From Bacteroidales bacterium (GTDB taxonomy: Bacteria; Bacteroidota; Bacteroidia; Bacteroidales; Prolixibacteraceae), in the NCBI GenBank assembly GCA_012729335.1, contig JAAYDJ010000017.1, forward strand, positions 62,001 to 126,000: a DNA stretch of 64,000 nt, written 5' to 3'. Position numbers and translations under genes: made by a program. The notes beneath the pieces are model-generated. The model worked only from the letters and a program-made list of their open reading frames with translations, was not told where the DNA came from and did no database searches. How positions within the stretch are numbered: the first letter of the stretch is position 1; every line of letters starts with the position of its first letter. Of this stretch, positions 1 through 8,977 are shown piece by piece.

Positions 1-1
1 C

Positions 2-466
2 AATAATGCCGACATGGCCGAAGCCCTCGAATACGGAAAGGTGTTCCGTTATGTCACCGACTTCCCCAACGAGGAAACCCTGAGGATGAAAAACGCCATC
101 TGCATTCCCCATCTGGGTGCCTCCACCGAAGAGTCGGAGACCAACTGCGCCATCATGGCGGTCGACCAGCTGAGGGAGTACTTCGAACGGGGCAACATCA
201 TCAACTCGGTGAATTTCCCGAATGTAGAGATGGATCGCACCGGGGGCACCCGTATCGTGGTCGCCAACCGGAATATCCCCAACATGGTCAACCAGATCGC
301 CTCTGTCCTTTCACGTGAAGGGGTGAACATCCTGAACATGCTCAACAAAAACAAGAAAGATATTGCCTATAACATCATCGACATCGACAAAACAGACCTG
401 CGACCCGGGATAGAGGAGGATCTCCGGACCATTGAAGGGGTATTCATGGCCAGGATCCTGGGCTGA
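2..466 (+). CDS. serA: D-3-phosphoglycerate dehydrogenase, C-terminal part (cut by window start)
   Basis: The reading frame is open from base 2, so the gene starts outside the window. Visible are the end of the NAD-dependent 2-hydroxyacid dehydrogenase fold, with the HLGASTEES motif that carries the catalytic His, and then a C-terminal ACT domain (about the last 75 residues, from TRIVVANRN). The enzyme oxidises 3-phosphoglycerate to phosphohydroxypyruvate, the first step of serine synthesis; ACT domains in this family usually bind serine for feedback control. The stop lies 53 bp before the transketolase start, so the two may be co-transcribed. Family assignment is firm; allosteric control is inferred from the domain. 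Confidence 0.93.
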   Translation, partial: NNADMAEALEYGKVFRYVTDFPNEETLRMKNAICIPHLGASTEESETNCAIMAVDQLREYFERGNIINSVNFPNVEMDRTGGTRIVVANRNIPNMVNQIASVLSREGVNILNMLNKNKKDIAYNIIDIDKTDLRPGIEEDLRTIEGVFMARILG

Positions 467-519
467 GCCACCCGAAGGGGCATCCCGAATTGATTATTAA
501 CCAATTATATATATTAACA

Positions 520-2550
520 ATGAAGAGTTTAGCGGTAAAAGCTGCCGACAACATCCGGATTCTGGCTGCGGCCATGGTGGAGAAAGCCCGTTCGGGCCAT
601 CCGGGGGGTGCCATGGGAGGCGCCGATTTCATTCACATTTTATACAGTGAGTTTCTGCGTTATGATCCGGAGGATATGGGCTGGAAGAACCGGGACCGTT
701 TTTTCCTTGATCCGGGGCATATGTCGCCCATGTTGTATGGGGTACTGGCGTGCGCGGGGTATTATAGCATGGATGACCTGAAAGCCTTCCGCCAATGGGG
801 GAGCAATACGCCGGGGCATCCGGAGGCAGATGTGAGCCGTGGGGTGGAAAACACCTCGGGTCCCCTGGGGCAGGGGCATACCATGGCCGTAGGGGCCGCC
901 ATTGCCGAGAGGTTCCTGGCTTCCCGCTTCGGCGAGTGGATGGCACATAAAACCTACACCTTTATTTCCGACGGGGGCATCCAGGAGGAGGTTTCCCAGG
1001 GCGCGGGGCGTATCGCCGGCCACCTGGGATTGAGCAACCTCATCATGTTTTATGATTCCAACGACATTCAGTTGTCGACGACCACCTCGGAGGTCACCAC
1101 CGAGGATACGGCCCGCAAGTATGAAGCCTGGGGATGGCGGGTGACCGTCATTGACGGCCATGATACGGACCAGATCAGGGGTGCCCTGAAGGCCGCACAG
1201 GAGGAGAAGGAGAAACCCACGCTGATCATCGGGAAGACCATCATGGGCAAGGGGGCACTGAAGGAAGACGGCAGCAGCTATGAAAGGCAGACGGCCACCC
1301 ATGGGATGCCCCTGGGTGAAGCAGGCGCCTCTTTTCAAAAGTCGATCCGCCACCTGGGCGGGGATCCTGAGAATCCCTTTGTGATTTTCGATGAGGTGGC
1401 AGAGCTTTATGCCAGCAGGCGCAGGGAGCTGAAAACCCTGGCCGCCGCCGCAAAGGCAGAGGAAGCCCGTTGGGCCGCCGCCCATCCGGAGCTGGCCTCA
1501 CAACTGGAGACCTTTTTCTCAGGGAAGGCTCCTGCCTTCGACTATGCCGGAGTCACCCAGAAAGACCACCAGGCTACCCGCGCCGCCTCCAGCACCGTCC
1601 TGGCCAGTTTCGCCGGCCAGATCGGCAACCTCATCGTGGCTTCGGCCGACCTCTCCAATTCCGATAAAACCGATGGATTCCTGAAGAAAACCAAGGCCTT
1701 CAGAAAGGGAGACTTCTCGGGATCATTCCTGCAAGCCGGAGTGGCCGAACTGACCATGGCCTGCCTGATGAACGGAATGGCCCTCCACGGAGGCGTCATC
1801 GTCGCCGGCGGCACCTTTTTTGTCTTCTCCGACTACATGAAGCCGGCAGTGAGACTGGCCGCCCTCATGGAACTCCCGGTGAAGTACGTCTGGACACACG
1901 ACGCCTTCCGCGTGGGTGAAGACGGTCCCACCCACCAGCCCGTGGAACAGGAAGCCCAGATCAGGCTGATGGAAAAACTACAGAACCACAAGGGAGACAA
2001 CAGCATGCTGGTGCTCCGGCCTGCCGACGTCCATGAGACCACCGTCGCCTGGCAGCTGGCCATGGAAAATACCGCCACCCCCACGGCGCTGATCCTCTCG
2101 CGGCAGAACATCACCAACCTCCCGGTCACAGGCGACGCCTATTTCTCAGCCCTCCGGTCGGCCCGCGGCGCGTATATCGTTCAGGACGACGACGGCACCC
2201 CCGATGTGGTCCTGCTGGCCAGCGGCTCCGAAGTGGCGACCCTGGTCGAGGGAGCAAACCTCCTGCGCCAAAGGGAAAACCTGCGTGTCAGGGTGGTCTC
2301 CGTACCCTCCGAAGGACGCTTCCGCAATCAATCCGCCTCATACCAGCAGGAAATCCTGCCTCCGGGTATCCCCCGTTTCGGGATGACGGCCGGACTACCG
2401 GTCACACTGGCCCAACTGGTGGGTGAAAACGGAGCCATCTGGGGCATGAATTCCTTCGGCTATTCCGCCCCCTATAAAGTCCTCGACGAAAAAATGGGCT
2501 TCAACGGGGAAAATGTCTGTACCCAGGTGCTCAAACTGCTGAAAAGGTGA
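520..2550 (+). CDS. tkt: Transketolase
   Basis: A full-length, single-chain transketolase of 676 residues. It transfers two-carbon units between ketose and aldose phosphates in the pentose phosphate pathway, using thiamine diphosphate and a divalent metal. The N-terminal part shows the SGHPGG motif and the cofactor loop (SDGGIQEEVSQGAG, near residue 155); the pyrimidine-binding middle domain contains the DAFRVGEDGPTHQPVEQ motif, followed by the C-terminal domain with a GENGAIWGMNSFG stretch. The frame is open upstream to a TTG at 490, but the ATG at 520 begins where family members begin (MKSLAVKAADNIR), so I prefer it. A strong terminator follows at 2653. Confidence 0.95.
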   Translation: MKSLAVKAADNIRILAAAMVEKARSGHPGGAMGGADFIHILYSEFLRYDPEDMGWKNRDRFFLDPGHMSPMLYGVLACAGYYSMDDLKAFRQWGSNTPGHPEADVSRGVENTSGPLGQGHTMAVGAAIAERFLASRFGEWMAHKTYTFISDGGIQEEVSQGAGRIAGHLGLSNLIMFYDSNDIQLSTTTSEVTTEDTARKYEAWGWRVTVIDGHDTDQIRGALKAAQEEKEKPTLIIGKTIMGKGALKEDGSSYERQTATHGMPLGEAGASFQKSIRHLGGDPENPFVIFDEVAELYASRRRELKTLAAAAKAEEARWAAAHPELASQLETFFSGKAPAFDYAGVTQKDHQATRAASSTVLASFAGQIGNLIVASADLSNSDKTDGFLKKTKAFRKGDFSGSFLQAGVAELTMACLMNGMALHGGVIVAGGTFFVFSDYMKPAVRLAALMELPVKYVWTHDAFRVGEDGPTHQPVEQEAQIRLMEKLQNHKGDNSMLVLRPADVHETTVAWQLAMENTATPTALILSRQNITNLPVTGDAYFSALRSARGAYIVQDDDGTPDVVLLASGSEVATLVEGANLLRQRENLRVRVVSVPSEGRFRNQSASYQQEILPPGIPRFGMTAGLPVTLAQLVGENGAIWGMNSFGYSAPYKVLDEKMGFNGENVCTQVLKLLKR

Positions 2551-2652
2551 CCCGGGGCACCGGAAGCAGCCGGAGCAGGGAAACCTGTATGTTAATGCAA
2601 TCTTAATTCGGAGCGGGGAATCAGACCCCGGTTTGAAAGAATGTATAGATTT

Positions 2653-2685
2653 GCAGCCGTTTTGAAAAAAGCGGCTGCTTTTTTT
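2653..2685 (+). terminator. Rho-independent terminator after transketolase
   Basis: A 7 bp perfect GC-rich stem (GCAGCCG at 2653-2659 with CGGCTGC at 2672-2678) is followed directly by seven T. It lies about 100 bp past the transketolase stop on the same strand. Confidence 0.88.
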
Positions 2686-2749
2686 ATAGTTTGTTCAGAA
2701 AACCATAGCAGAAAAAAAATGTGGGCCGGTCAGTGGGCCGGCAATCCCA

Positions 2750-3139
2750 ATGAGATTAAAGTACAAAGATATTGTCATCATGGTGTTTCTCGGGGGGGTG
2801 TTGATATACGCCGCCTGCCGCAGGACCAGCCTCCTGCCGCTCAGGGAAGGCCACCCGCAGGAGAGCGCCGCCACGGGCGGCTTTTACTGGCAGGACACGA
2901 TCCGGCACGGCCAGTTGCACATCATTGCCCACCCGCAGGAGGGGATCAAGGTCTGCCGCCTCAATGGGGAAGAGCTCCCGGGGCATCCTGACCTCAAACC
3001 GGAGGCCCTCCATCTGGAAACCGGATTTGTTTCCGGGGGCGACACCCTCGACCTCATTTATTGTCTGACTGCAGAAAAGGGAAAGTATCCCTGTTTCAGA
3101 ATTACAGCCGACGGCACGCTGGCAGTGGTGGAAATCTGA
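2750..3139 (+). CDS. Small membrane-anchored or secreted protein, unknown
   Basis: I do not recognise this 129-residue protein. Its first 25 residues have a basic start (MRLKYK) and one hydrophobic segment (IVIMVFLGGVLIYAA) followed by Cys-Arg-Arg, so it is probably membrane-anchored or exported; the Cys is not in a convincing lipobox. The rest is predicted to be a small, mostly beta, polar domain. It lies after the transketolase terminator and is followed, convergently, by the SGNH hydrolase gene. An overlapping frame at 2641-2991 is less likely because it begins inside the terminator. No function proposed. Confidence 0.55.
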   Translation: MRLKYKDIVIMVFLGGVLIYAACRRTSLLPLREGHPQESAATGGFYWQDTIRHGQLHIIAHPQEGIKVCRLNGEELPGHPDLKPEALHLETGFVSGGDTLDLIYCLTAEKGKYPCFRITADGTLAVVEI

Positions 3140-3206
3140 AAAGAAAGGGAAGAGCAGGCCACCTCAGGTGGCGGGCAGAATATCCGCAGGATGGGCTCAG
3201 CAGCTC

Positions 3207-3968
3207 CTAAATGCCGAAGACGGTTCTGAGCCATGCGGCCGCCATGAGATGGCTTCCGGCCAGCGAGGGATGCACCCCATCGGCCGACCACCACGAAGCG
3301 GGGGCGTGCAGGATGGCTTCATCAAAGAACCGCTGGAAGGGAACCCACACAGCCCCGAACTCGCGGCTCAGCTTCAGGGCCACCTCCCGGTATCCCCCGA
3401 CAGGCTCCACCCAGCTTTCATCCACCGCCGTGGTCCCCGGCAGGGCAAAAGGCTCACATACCACCAGCCTCACCCCTGGCAAGGCCTGGCGCGTCTGGTC
3501 AAGCAACGCCCGGTAATCGGCTTCATACTTTTCAAGGGTACCGTCATACTGGCCGTTGCGCATATGCCAATAGTCGTTGATCCCGATCAGAATGCTCAGC
3601 ACATCGGGTTTAAGCTCCAGGCAATCCTTCTGCCAGCGGGCCGCCAGCTGATATACCTTGTTACCGCTGATCCCCCGGTTGTACACCACCGGCTCCAGGG
3701 CAGCAAAATGGTCAAGGAGCGCCGTGGCCGCCAGAAAGGCATACCCCCCTCCCAGGGAACTCCCGTTATTGGGCAACTCCCTGCTCTTTTCCCTGCCCGC
3801 ATCGGTGATCGAATCACCCTGAAACAGCACCACCCCCTTCGCGGGAATCGCATAAACCCGTTTCTTCTTCGGAGCAGACGACACCGCCTCCACCACCCCC
3901 GGTACCAGGGCTGCCGCTGCCGCCATCGTTGCCGCCCGGCCTAAAAAAACTCTTCTTGAATGACTCAT
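3207..3968 (-). CDS. SGNH/GDSL-family hydrolase with Tat-type signal
   Basis: A 253-residue esterase/lipase-like SGNH hydrolase. The blocks are in order: block I GDSIT (about residue 51, nucleophile Ser), block II Gly in GISGNK, block III GIND (Asn), and block V DGVHPS near the C terminus (Asp and His). The N terminus reads SRRVFLG followed by an Ala-rich hydrophobic segment, which fits a twin-arginine signal. Enzymes of this type in polysaccharide loci often remove acetyl or other acyl groups from sugars; that substrate is only inferred from the neighbouring glycan genes. It is divergent from the ROK regulator gene. Confidence 0.88.
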   Translation of the reverse strand: MSHSRRVFLGRAATMAAAAALVPGVVEAVSSAPKKKRVYAIPAKGVVLFQGDSITDAGREKSRELPNNGSSLGGGYAFLAATALLDHFAALEPVVYNRGISGNKVYQLAARWQKDCLELKPDVLSILIGINDYWHMRNGQYDGTLEKYEADYRALLDQTRQALPGVRLVVCEPFALPGTTAVDESWVEPVGGYREVALKLSREFGAVWVPFQRFFDEAILHAPASWWSADGVHPSLAGSHLMAAAWLRTVFGI

Positions 3969-4062
3969 TATCCTATGATTTAAACATATTAATAGTACAA
4001 TTTAAAAGTACTGACAGGCTCGATCCGGAGGTATCGCCATGCTCCTCCCGACAAAATTAATC

Positions 4063-4086
4063 AATTGACGTGAATAGAAGTCAATT
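4063..4086. promoter_or_regulatory. Inverted repeat, candidate ROK operator
   Basis: Perfect 7 bp inverted arms AATTGAC (4063-4069) and GTCAATT (4080-4086) are separated by 10 bases, giving 17 bp centre-to-centre spacing. It lies in the AT-rich spacer between the divergent SGNH hydrolase and ROK genes. That the ROK protein binds here is inference. Confidence 0.4.
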
Positions 4087-4141
4087 TTACTCTTAAAGAA
4101 ATCCCACACAAACTTTTCACACTTCTTAAAATTTTTTAATT

Positions 4142-4149
4142 TATATTTG
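4142..4149 (+). promoter_or_regulatory. Bacteroidota-type -7 box upstream of the ROK gene
   Basis: TATATTTG matches the Bacteroidota TAnnTTTG consensus. A 10 bp perfect palindrome, TTATCGATAA (4164-4173), lies just past the expected transcription start and could be a second operator. No clear -33 TTG box is visible. Confidence 0.5.
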
Positions 4150-4234
4150 GAGTTGTCGAAAATTTATCGATAACTTAGCGTTATAAATCAAGCCTTACGG
4201 GATGATACCAGCAGCGTTGGCCGGTGAGCCGAAG

Positions 4235-5566
4235 ATGACGGTGAATGAACTGAAGAAGTACCGGCTAAAGAAGAAGATACTCAGGCTTTTGTACGAGGAG
4301 GGTTCCTGCTCGGGGCCTGAGTTGGGCAAGCAGTTGGGGATAAGTTTACCCACGGCCCTGATATTGGTGAACGATCTGATCGGGGAAAAATTGGTGGTTC
4401 CGCGGGGAGCCGGGGTTTCGACGGGTGGACGGAAACCCTCGATGTACGGGCTTTCGGGTGATTCCCTCTATGTGATTGCCTGCGACATGGGGCGTTATTC
4501 GGCCAAGATGGCCCTTTTCAATGTCCATAACCAAAGGGTGAGTGCCCTGAGGTCAGTCGACACGCACATTGATGATCCGGAGCTGGTTGAGAAGCTCTAC
4601 CGGGCGGCCGAAGCGCTGGTGGCAGAGACGGGGATTCCCGCAGAGAAGATTGCCGGGGTGGGGGTAGACATGCCGGGGTTGGTCGACGCACACCAGGGCA
4701 TCAACTTCACCATTAAGGACCAGGCCAGGCAGCCGGTCAGGGATCTGTTGGGCAGGAGGTTTCAGAAACTGGTCTATGTTGACAACGATGCCCGGATGCA
4801 GGCCTTCGGGGAATACACTTTCGGAAAGGCACGCGGATGCCGGAATGCACTGATTGTCAACTGGAGCTGGGGTCTCGGTCTGGGAATGATACTAAACGGG
4901 AGGCTCTACGGCGGGACTACGGGTTTTGCCGGAGAGTTGTCCCACATCAGAATGGCTGACGACGGAGAGTTGTGCATTTGTGGCAAAAGGGGGTGCCTCG
5001 AAACCCTGGCCTCTTCCAATGCGATTCTGCGTCTGGCCCGCAAAGGCATTGCCGAAGGAAGAATCTCGCAGCTCACCCGTCAGTTTGCAGGCCGGCCAGG
5101 GGAACTCACCGTGGAACAGGTGATCGCCGCTGCCCGCCTTGGCGATGAATTTTCCATCTCTGTACTCTCGGAAACAGGCCTCGCCTTCGGGAAAGGCCTC
5201 TCCTACCTTATCCAGCTCCTCAATCCCGAGGTGATCGTACTGGGCGGCCCCGTTTCCAAGGCCAACCAATTTGTGCTCACCCCCATTCAGCAGGCCCTAA
5301 ACCGGTATTGCCTGGAACATATCCTGGGAAACACCACCGTAGTCACCTCCGACATGGACGAGGACTCGGGTCTTCTGGGAACGGCTTCCATGCTTTACCA
5401 GTTCCTCTTCTGTGACTTCCAAACGGCGGCTCCTCAGGGGTTGCCTGAAGGAATGTCCCTGCCGCCTCCTTCGGAAACCCCGTACAACCTCCCCGGTGCG
5501 CCCCTGGCGGTTCCGGAGGAGCATAAAGAGGCGATATCTTATATGAATACAGACATTCAACTCTAA
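4235..5566 (+). CDS. ROK-family transcriptional regulator
   Basis: A winged helix-turn-helix (roughly the first 70 residues) is followed by a ROK sugar-kinase-like domain. Visible are the VDNDARMQAFGE segment around the usual catalytic Asp and the zinc motif CICGKRGCLE (about residue 247). ROK repressors of the NagC/XylR type sense sugars or sugar phosphates. The gene ends 24 bp before the susC-like gene with no terminator between, so it probably heads the ROK-susC-susD operon and may regulate itself. The frame also allows an ATG at 4202; I prefer 4235 (MTVNELKKYR) because homologous HTH regions start close to this point. Its last 60 residues are a Pro-rich tail of unknown use. Confidence 0.88.
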   Translation: MTVNELKKYRLKKKILRLLYEEGSCSGPELGKQLGISLPTALILVNDLIGEKLVVPRGAGVSTGGRKPSMYGLSGDSLYVIACDMGRYSAKMALFNVHNQRVSALRSVDTHIDDPELVEKLYRAAEALVAETGIPAEKIAGVGVDMPGLVDAHQGINFTIKDQARQPVRDLLGRRFQKLVYVDNDARMQAFGEYTFGKARGCRNALIVNWSWGLGLGMILNGRLYGGTTGFAGELSHIRMADDGELCICGKRGCLETLASSNAILRLARKGIAEGRISQLTRQFAGRPGELTVEQVIAAARLGDEFSISVLSETGLAFGKGLSYLIQLLNPEVIVLGGPVSKANQFVLTPIQQALNRYCLEHILGNTTVVTSDMDEDSGLLGTASMLYQFLFCDFQTAAPQGLPEGMSLPPPSETPYNLPGAPLAVPEEHKEAISYMNTDIQL

Positions 5567-5590
5567 TCAATCACTAATTATTAATTTTCT

Positions 5591-8500
5591 ATGCGAAAGG
5601 TTTTATTTATGCTGACCTTGTGCCTGGCCTTCTCAGTGAGTGCCATGGCGCAGTTTACCGTAACGGGAAAGGTTACGGATTCTGACGGGATGGGGATTCC
5701 GGGAGCCTCCATCCTTGAGAAGGGGACCACCAACGGCACTATTACGAGTGTGGATGGGGATTACACCCTTCGGATCTCTTCAGCCAACGCCACGCTGGTT
5801 TTCTCCTTTGTGGGCATGGAAACCCAGGAGGTGGCCGTTGCCGGCCGGCCTTCGATCGATGTCACCCTCAAGACCAGCGCCATTGGCCTGGGAGAGGTAG
5901 TGGTGACCGCCATGGGGGTGACCAAGGAAGCCAAGAAGCTAGGTTATGCTGTGACCCAGGTCGATGGGGAGAAGCTGGCCGAGTCGACGGTGGTCAATCC
6001 CGTGAATGCCCTCCAGGGGCGTGCCGCTGGGGTGGAAATCGCCCCCAGTGAAGGGGGGGCCTTCTCAGGTTCCAAGATCACCATCCGTGGTAATTCTACC
6101 CTGAAAGGCAACAACATGCCCATTTTTGTGGTAGACGGGGTCATCATGGACAACAACACCTCCGGGGGTTCCCAGTGGGGTGGTGTCGACTGGGGCAATG
6201 AACTCAAGAACCTGAATGCCGACGAATTTGAATCGGTGTCGGTGCTCAAAGGAGCTGCCGCTACTGCGCTTTACGGATCACGCGCCCTCAACGGGGCCAT
6301 CGTCATCACCACCAAGAAAGGGAAAGCCCGCAAGGACCTGGGAATTAAAATCAGCCAGCGTTTCAACGTAAAAAGCGTGTATGACGGTCCCGCTTTCCAG
6401 AATGTCTACGGGGAAGGTCCCATGCCGGGGTATGACACCAGCATGCCCGACGTCTTTGCACCCCAGCGCGACTTTGTCAAGAATGCCCAGGGTGAGAATA
6501 TCCTGCTCGGGTATTACGACGGCTGGGCCCCGTACAGTTATGGCCATAAGATGGACGGCAGCCAGGTGCGCGACTGGGAAGGCAACTGGATCAGCTACGA
6601 TCCCCAGCCCAACAACGCCATCGACGCCTATGAGACCGGGTATCAGTCCAACACGAACGTCACCCTCGACGGGGGTGGCGACAACTCCACCTTTATCATT
6701 TCCCTCTCCCATTTCGGGGAAAAAGGGACCTACCCCGGGAACAACTTCACCCGTGAGTCGGTTTATTCGAAGGTCACCCGTGACTTCGGCAATTTCCTGA
6801 CCACCGAACTGGGGATCAGCTATGCCAATTCGGCCCCGAAGAACCCGCCACAGGACCTGCTCAAATATTTCCTCGACCCGTGGCCCCGGAACTACAACAC
6901 CTCTTACTGGCGCACCCGCTACAAGGCAGCCCACGGCGGGATCCCGCAAAGCAACTACAACGATCCCGGCGTCAACATCCCGGGGGCCAATATCTGGTTC
7001 AGCATTTATGAGAACAGCTACACCCAGATCGAAGAGTCGCTCCGCCTCACCGGCAAGATGACCTTTAAGATCACCCCCTGGTTCAATGCCGTCCTCGACG
7101 GTTATGTCAACAACTATTACATCAAGTCAGAAACCAAGGAACTGGGGAACGGCTACCGCAATGCCGGCGGATATTACTCCCTGGGCCATACCCGCAAACA
7201 GCAGTATGACGGGAAACTGTGGCTCAACTTCTTCAAGAACTTCGACAACGGACTGGATGTCACCTTTTCCACGGTGGCCGAACACTGGGAGTCGGGCGAC
7301 AGCTACACCAGTGCCTGGACCAGTGGCGGGCTGATTGTTCCCGGCCAGTATTCGCTGTCCAACAGCAAAAACGAACCCGGCCAGAGCGCTTCCATCAGCA
7401 ATACCCGCATCCTCCAGTCGCTGATGTTCTTCTCTGACATCTCCTGGAAGGACCAGCTCTTTTTAAGCATCACCGGCCGTAACGACTGGTCGTCGACGCT
7501 CACCTATGCCAATGGCAGCGGAAACTTCAGCTACTTCTATCCTTCGGTCTCCCTGTCGTGGCTCTTCACCGAAACCTTCGAAATGCCCGAGTGGTTCGAC
7601 TATGGCAAGGTGCGTGCCTCCTGGGCCCATGTGGGTAACGACTATGCGCCCTATGCCATCAACCCCGGATTCAGCCGCACGGGAACCGTCCAGAGCTACA
7701 ACGGCGACCTGCCACGTTACAGCTTCAAGAACGAGCAGATGCCCAACCTCAACATCCGTCCCGAAGACAAAAAATCAATCGAGGTGGGCTTCGAGACCAA
7801 GTTCTTCAAGAACCGTCTGGGCCTTGACTTTGCCTATTACAAGGACAACACCTACAACCAGATCCTGGGCATTCCCGAGAACTACTACACGGGGGTTTCC
7901 AGCCAGCTGATCAATGCCGGGAACATCCAGAACCAGGGGATCGAAATCATGCTGAACACGGTGCCCGTGAAGGTCAACAACTTCAGCTGGTTCTTCAATG
8001 TGAATTTCGCCCGCAACCGCAACACCATCATTGACCTCTATGAGGGGATCACCGAGTACAACCTCTATGAAAGCTGGAACTACGGGAACACCCGTATTGG
8101 AACCCTGGCCATCGTAGGAGGCAACTGGGGAGAACTCTATTCCGACTCTGCCCCGGCCAAATGGAACAACACCGATGATCCCAACGATCCGCGTAACGGG
8201 CAGCCCATTCTCCGCTGGAATGCCTCACAGAGGGGTGGATATTACATCCGCAGCAATGTGAAGGAGAAAGTGGGTGACATGAACGCCGACTTCACCGGCA
8301 GCGTGCTGACTGGTTTCGAATGGAAAAACTTCCGCTTTGAAACCCTCTTCGATGTGAAAATCGGTGGCGACATCTCAACCTACACCGGCCGTTACGGCGT
8401 TGCCTATGGTTTGCTGGAATCGACCCTCGACAACCGCGACAAGGAACATGGCGGTTTCGAATGGACCACCAACTGGAACGGCAAAACCTATGACGACGGT

Positions 8501-8950
8501 TTCCTTCCCGAAGGGATCTTTGAAAAGGGGACCAAAGTGCAGATGAAAGACGCCAACGGCAATATTGTCACCAACGACATCAGCGGGATGACCTACCAGG
8601 AAGCTTACAGCAAAGGACTGGTAGACCCGGCACACGGCGCCTGGTGGCATTTCAAGAACAACTCCTGGGGTGGTGGCGTGATCAATGAGCATGTTCTCCA
8701 GGAAAACTCCTACATCGGCATCCGCCAGATGTCCCTCACCTACAGGGTACCCCAGAAATTCTGCTCCAAACTGAAACTGACCGGTGCCGACGTCTCCCTC
8801 TTTGGCCGTGACCTGGGATTCGTCTACAAAACGCTGGAAAACAACCTGCACCCCTTCAGCGTCAGAAGCAACGAAGCCGGTTCTGCCCACGAATGGAACC
8901 AGATTCCCTACACCCGCACACTGGGTTTCAGCGTCAACCTTTCCTTGTAA
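5591..8950 (+). CDS. SusC-like TonB-dependent outer-membrane transporter
   Basis: A 1119-residue SusC/RagA-family protein. A signal peptide ends near AMAQ (residue 21). Then come a carboxypeptidase-regulatory-like beta domain (about 22-105), a TonB-box-like stretch (LGEVVVTAMG), the plug domain (about 115-230, with the family signature SVSVLKGAAATALYGSRALNGAIVI), and a long beta barrel ending LGFSVNLSL. It imports oligosaccharides across the outer membrane using TonB energy, together with the SusD-like lipoprotein encoded 27 bp downstream. The glycan is not readable from the sequence; the neighbouring GH29, GH20 and PNGase suggest host-type glycans. Confidence 0.95.
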   Translation: MRKVLFMLTLCLAFSVSAMAQFTVTGKVTDSDGMGIPGASILEKGTTNGTITSVDGDYTLRISSANATLVFSFVGMETQEVAVAGRPSIDVTLKTSAIGLGEVVVTAMGVTKEAKKLGYAVTQVDGEKLAESTVVNPVNALQGRAAGVEIAPSEGGAFSGSKITIRGNSTLKGNNMPIFVVDGVIMDNNTSGGSQWGGVDWGNELKNLNADEFESVSVLKGAAATALYGSRALNGAIVITTKKGKARKDLGIKISQRFNVKSVYDGPAFQNVYGEGPMPGYDTSMPDVFAPQRDFVKNAQGENILLGYYDGWAPYSYGHKMDGSQVRDWEGNWISYDPQPNNAIDAYETGYQSNTNVTLDGGGDNSTFIISLSHFGEKGTYPGNNFTRESVYSKVTRDFGNFLTTELGISYANSAPKNPPQDLLKYFLDPWPRNYNTSYWRTRYKAAHGGIPQSNYNDPGVNIPGANIWFSIYENSYTQIEESLRLTGKMTFKITPWFNAVLDGYVNNYYIKSETKELGNGYRNAGGYYSLGHTRKQQYDGKLWLNFFKNFDNGLDVTFSTVAEHWESGDSYTSAWTSGGLIVPGQYSLSNSKNEPGQSASISNTRILQSLMFFSDISWKDQLFLSITGRNDWSSTLTYANGSGNFSYFYPSVSLSWLFTETFEMPEWFDYGKVRASWAHVGNDYAPYAINPGFSRTGTVQSYNGDLPRYSFKNEQMPNLNIRPEDKKSIEVGFETKFFKNRLGLDFAYYKDNTYNQILGIPENYYTGVSSQLINAGNIQNQGIEIMLNTVPVKVNNFSWFFNVNFARNRNTIIDLYEGITEYNLYESWNYGNTRIGTLAIVGGNWGELYSDSAPAKWNNTDDPNDPRNGQPILRWNASQRGGYYIRSNVKEKVGDMNADFTGSVLTGFEWKNFRFETLFDVKIGGDISTYTGRYGVAYGLLESTLDNRDKEHGGFEWTTNWNGKTYDDGFLPEGIFEKGTKVQMKDANGNIVTNDISGMTYQEAYSKGLVDPAHGAWWHFKNNSWGGGVINEHVLQENSYIGIRQMSLTYRVPQKFCSKLKLTGADVSLFGRDLGFVYKTLENNLHPFSVRSNEAGSAHEWNQIPYTRTLGFSVNLSL

Positions 8951-8977
8951 CATGTGGCAAAACCCTAGATAAATAAT

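Noticed and set aside
2641-2991. 116-codon frame starting inside the transketolase terminator
   Set aside because: Its start lies in the hairpin, and the overlapping 2750-3139 frame has a credible membrane segment.
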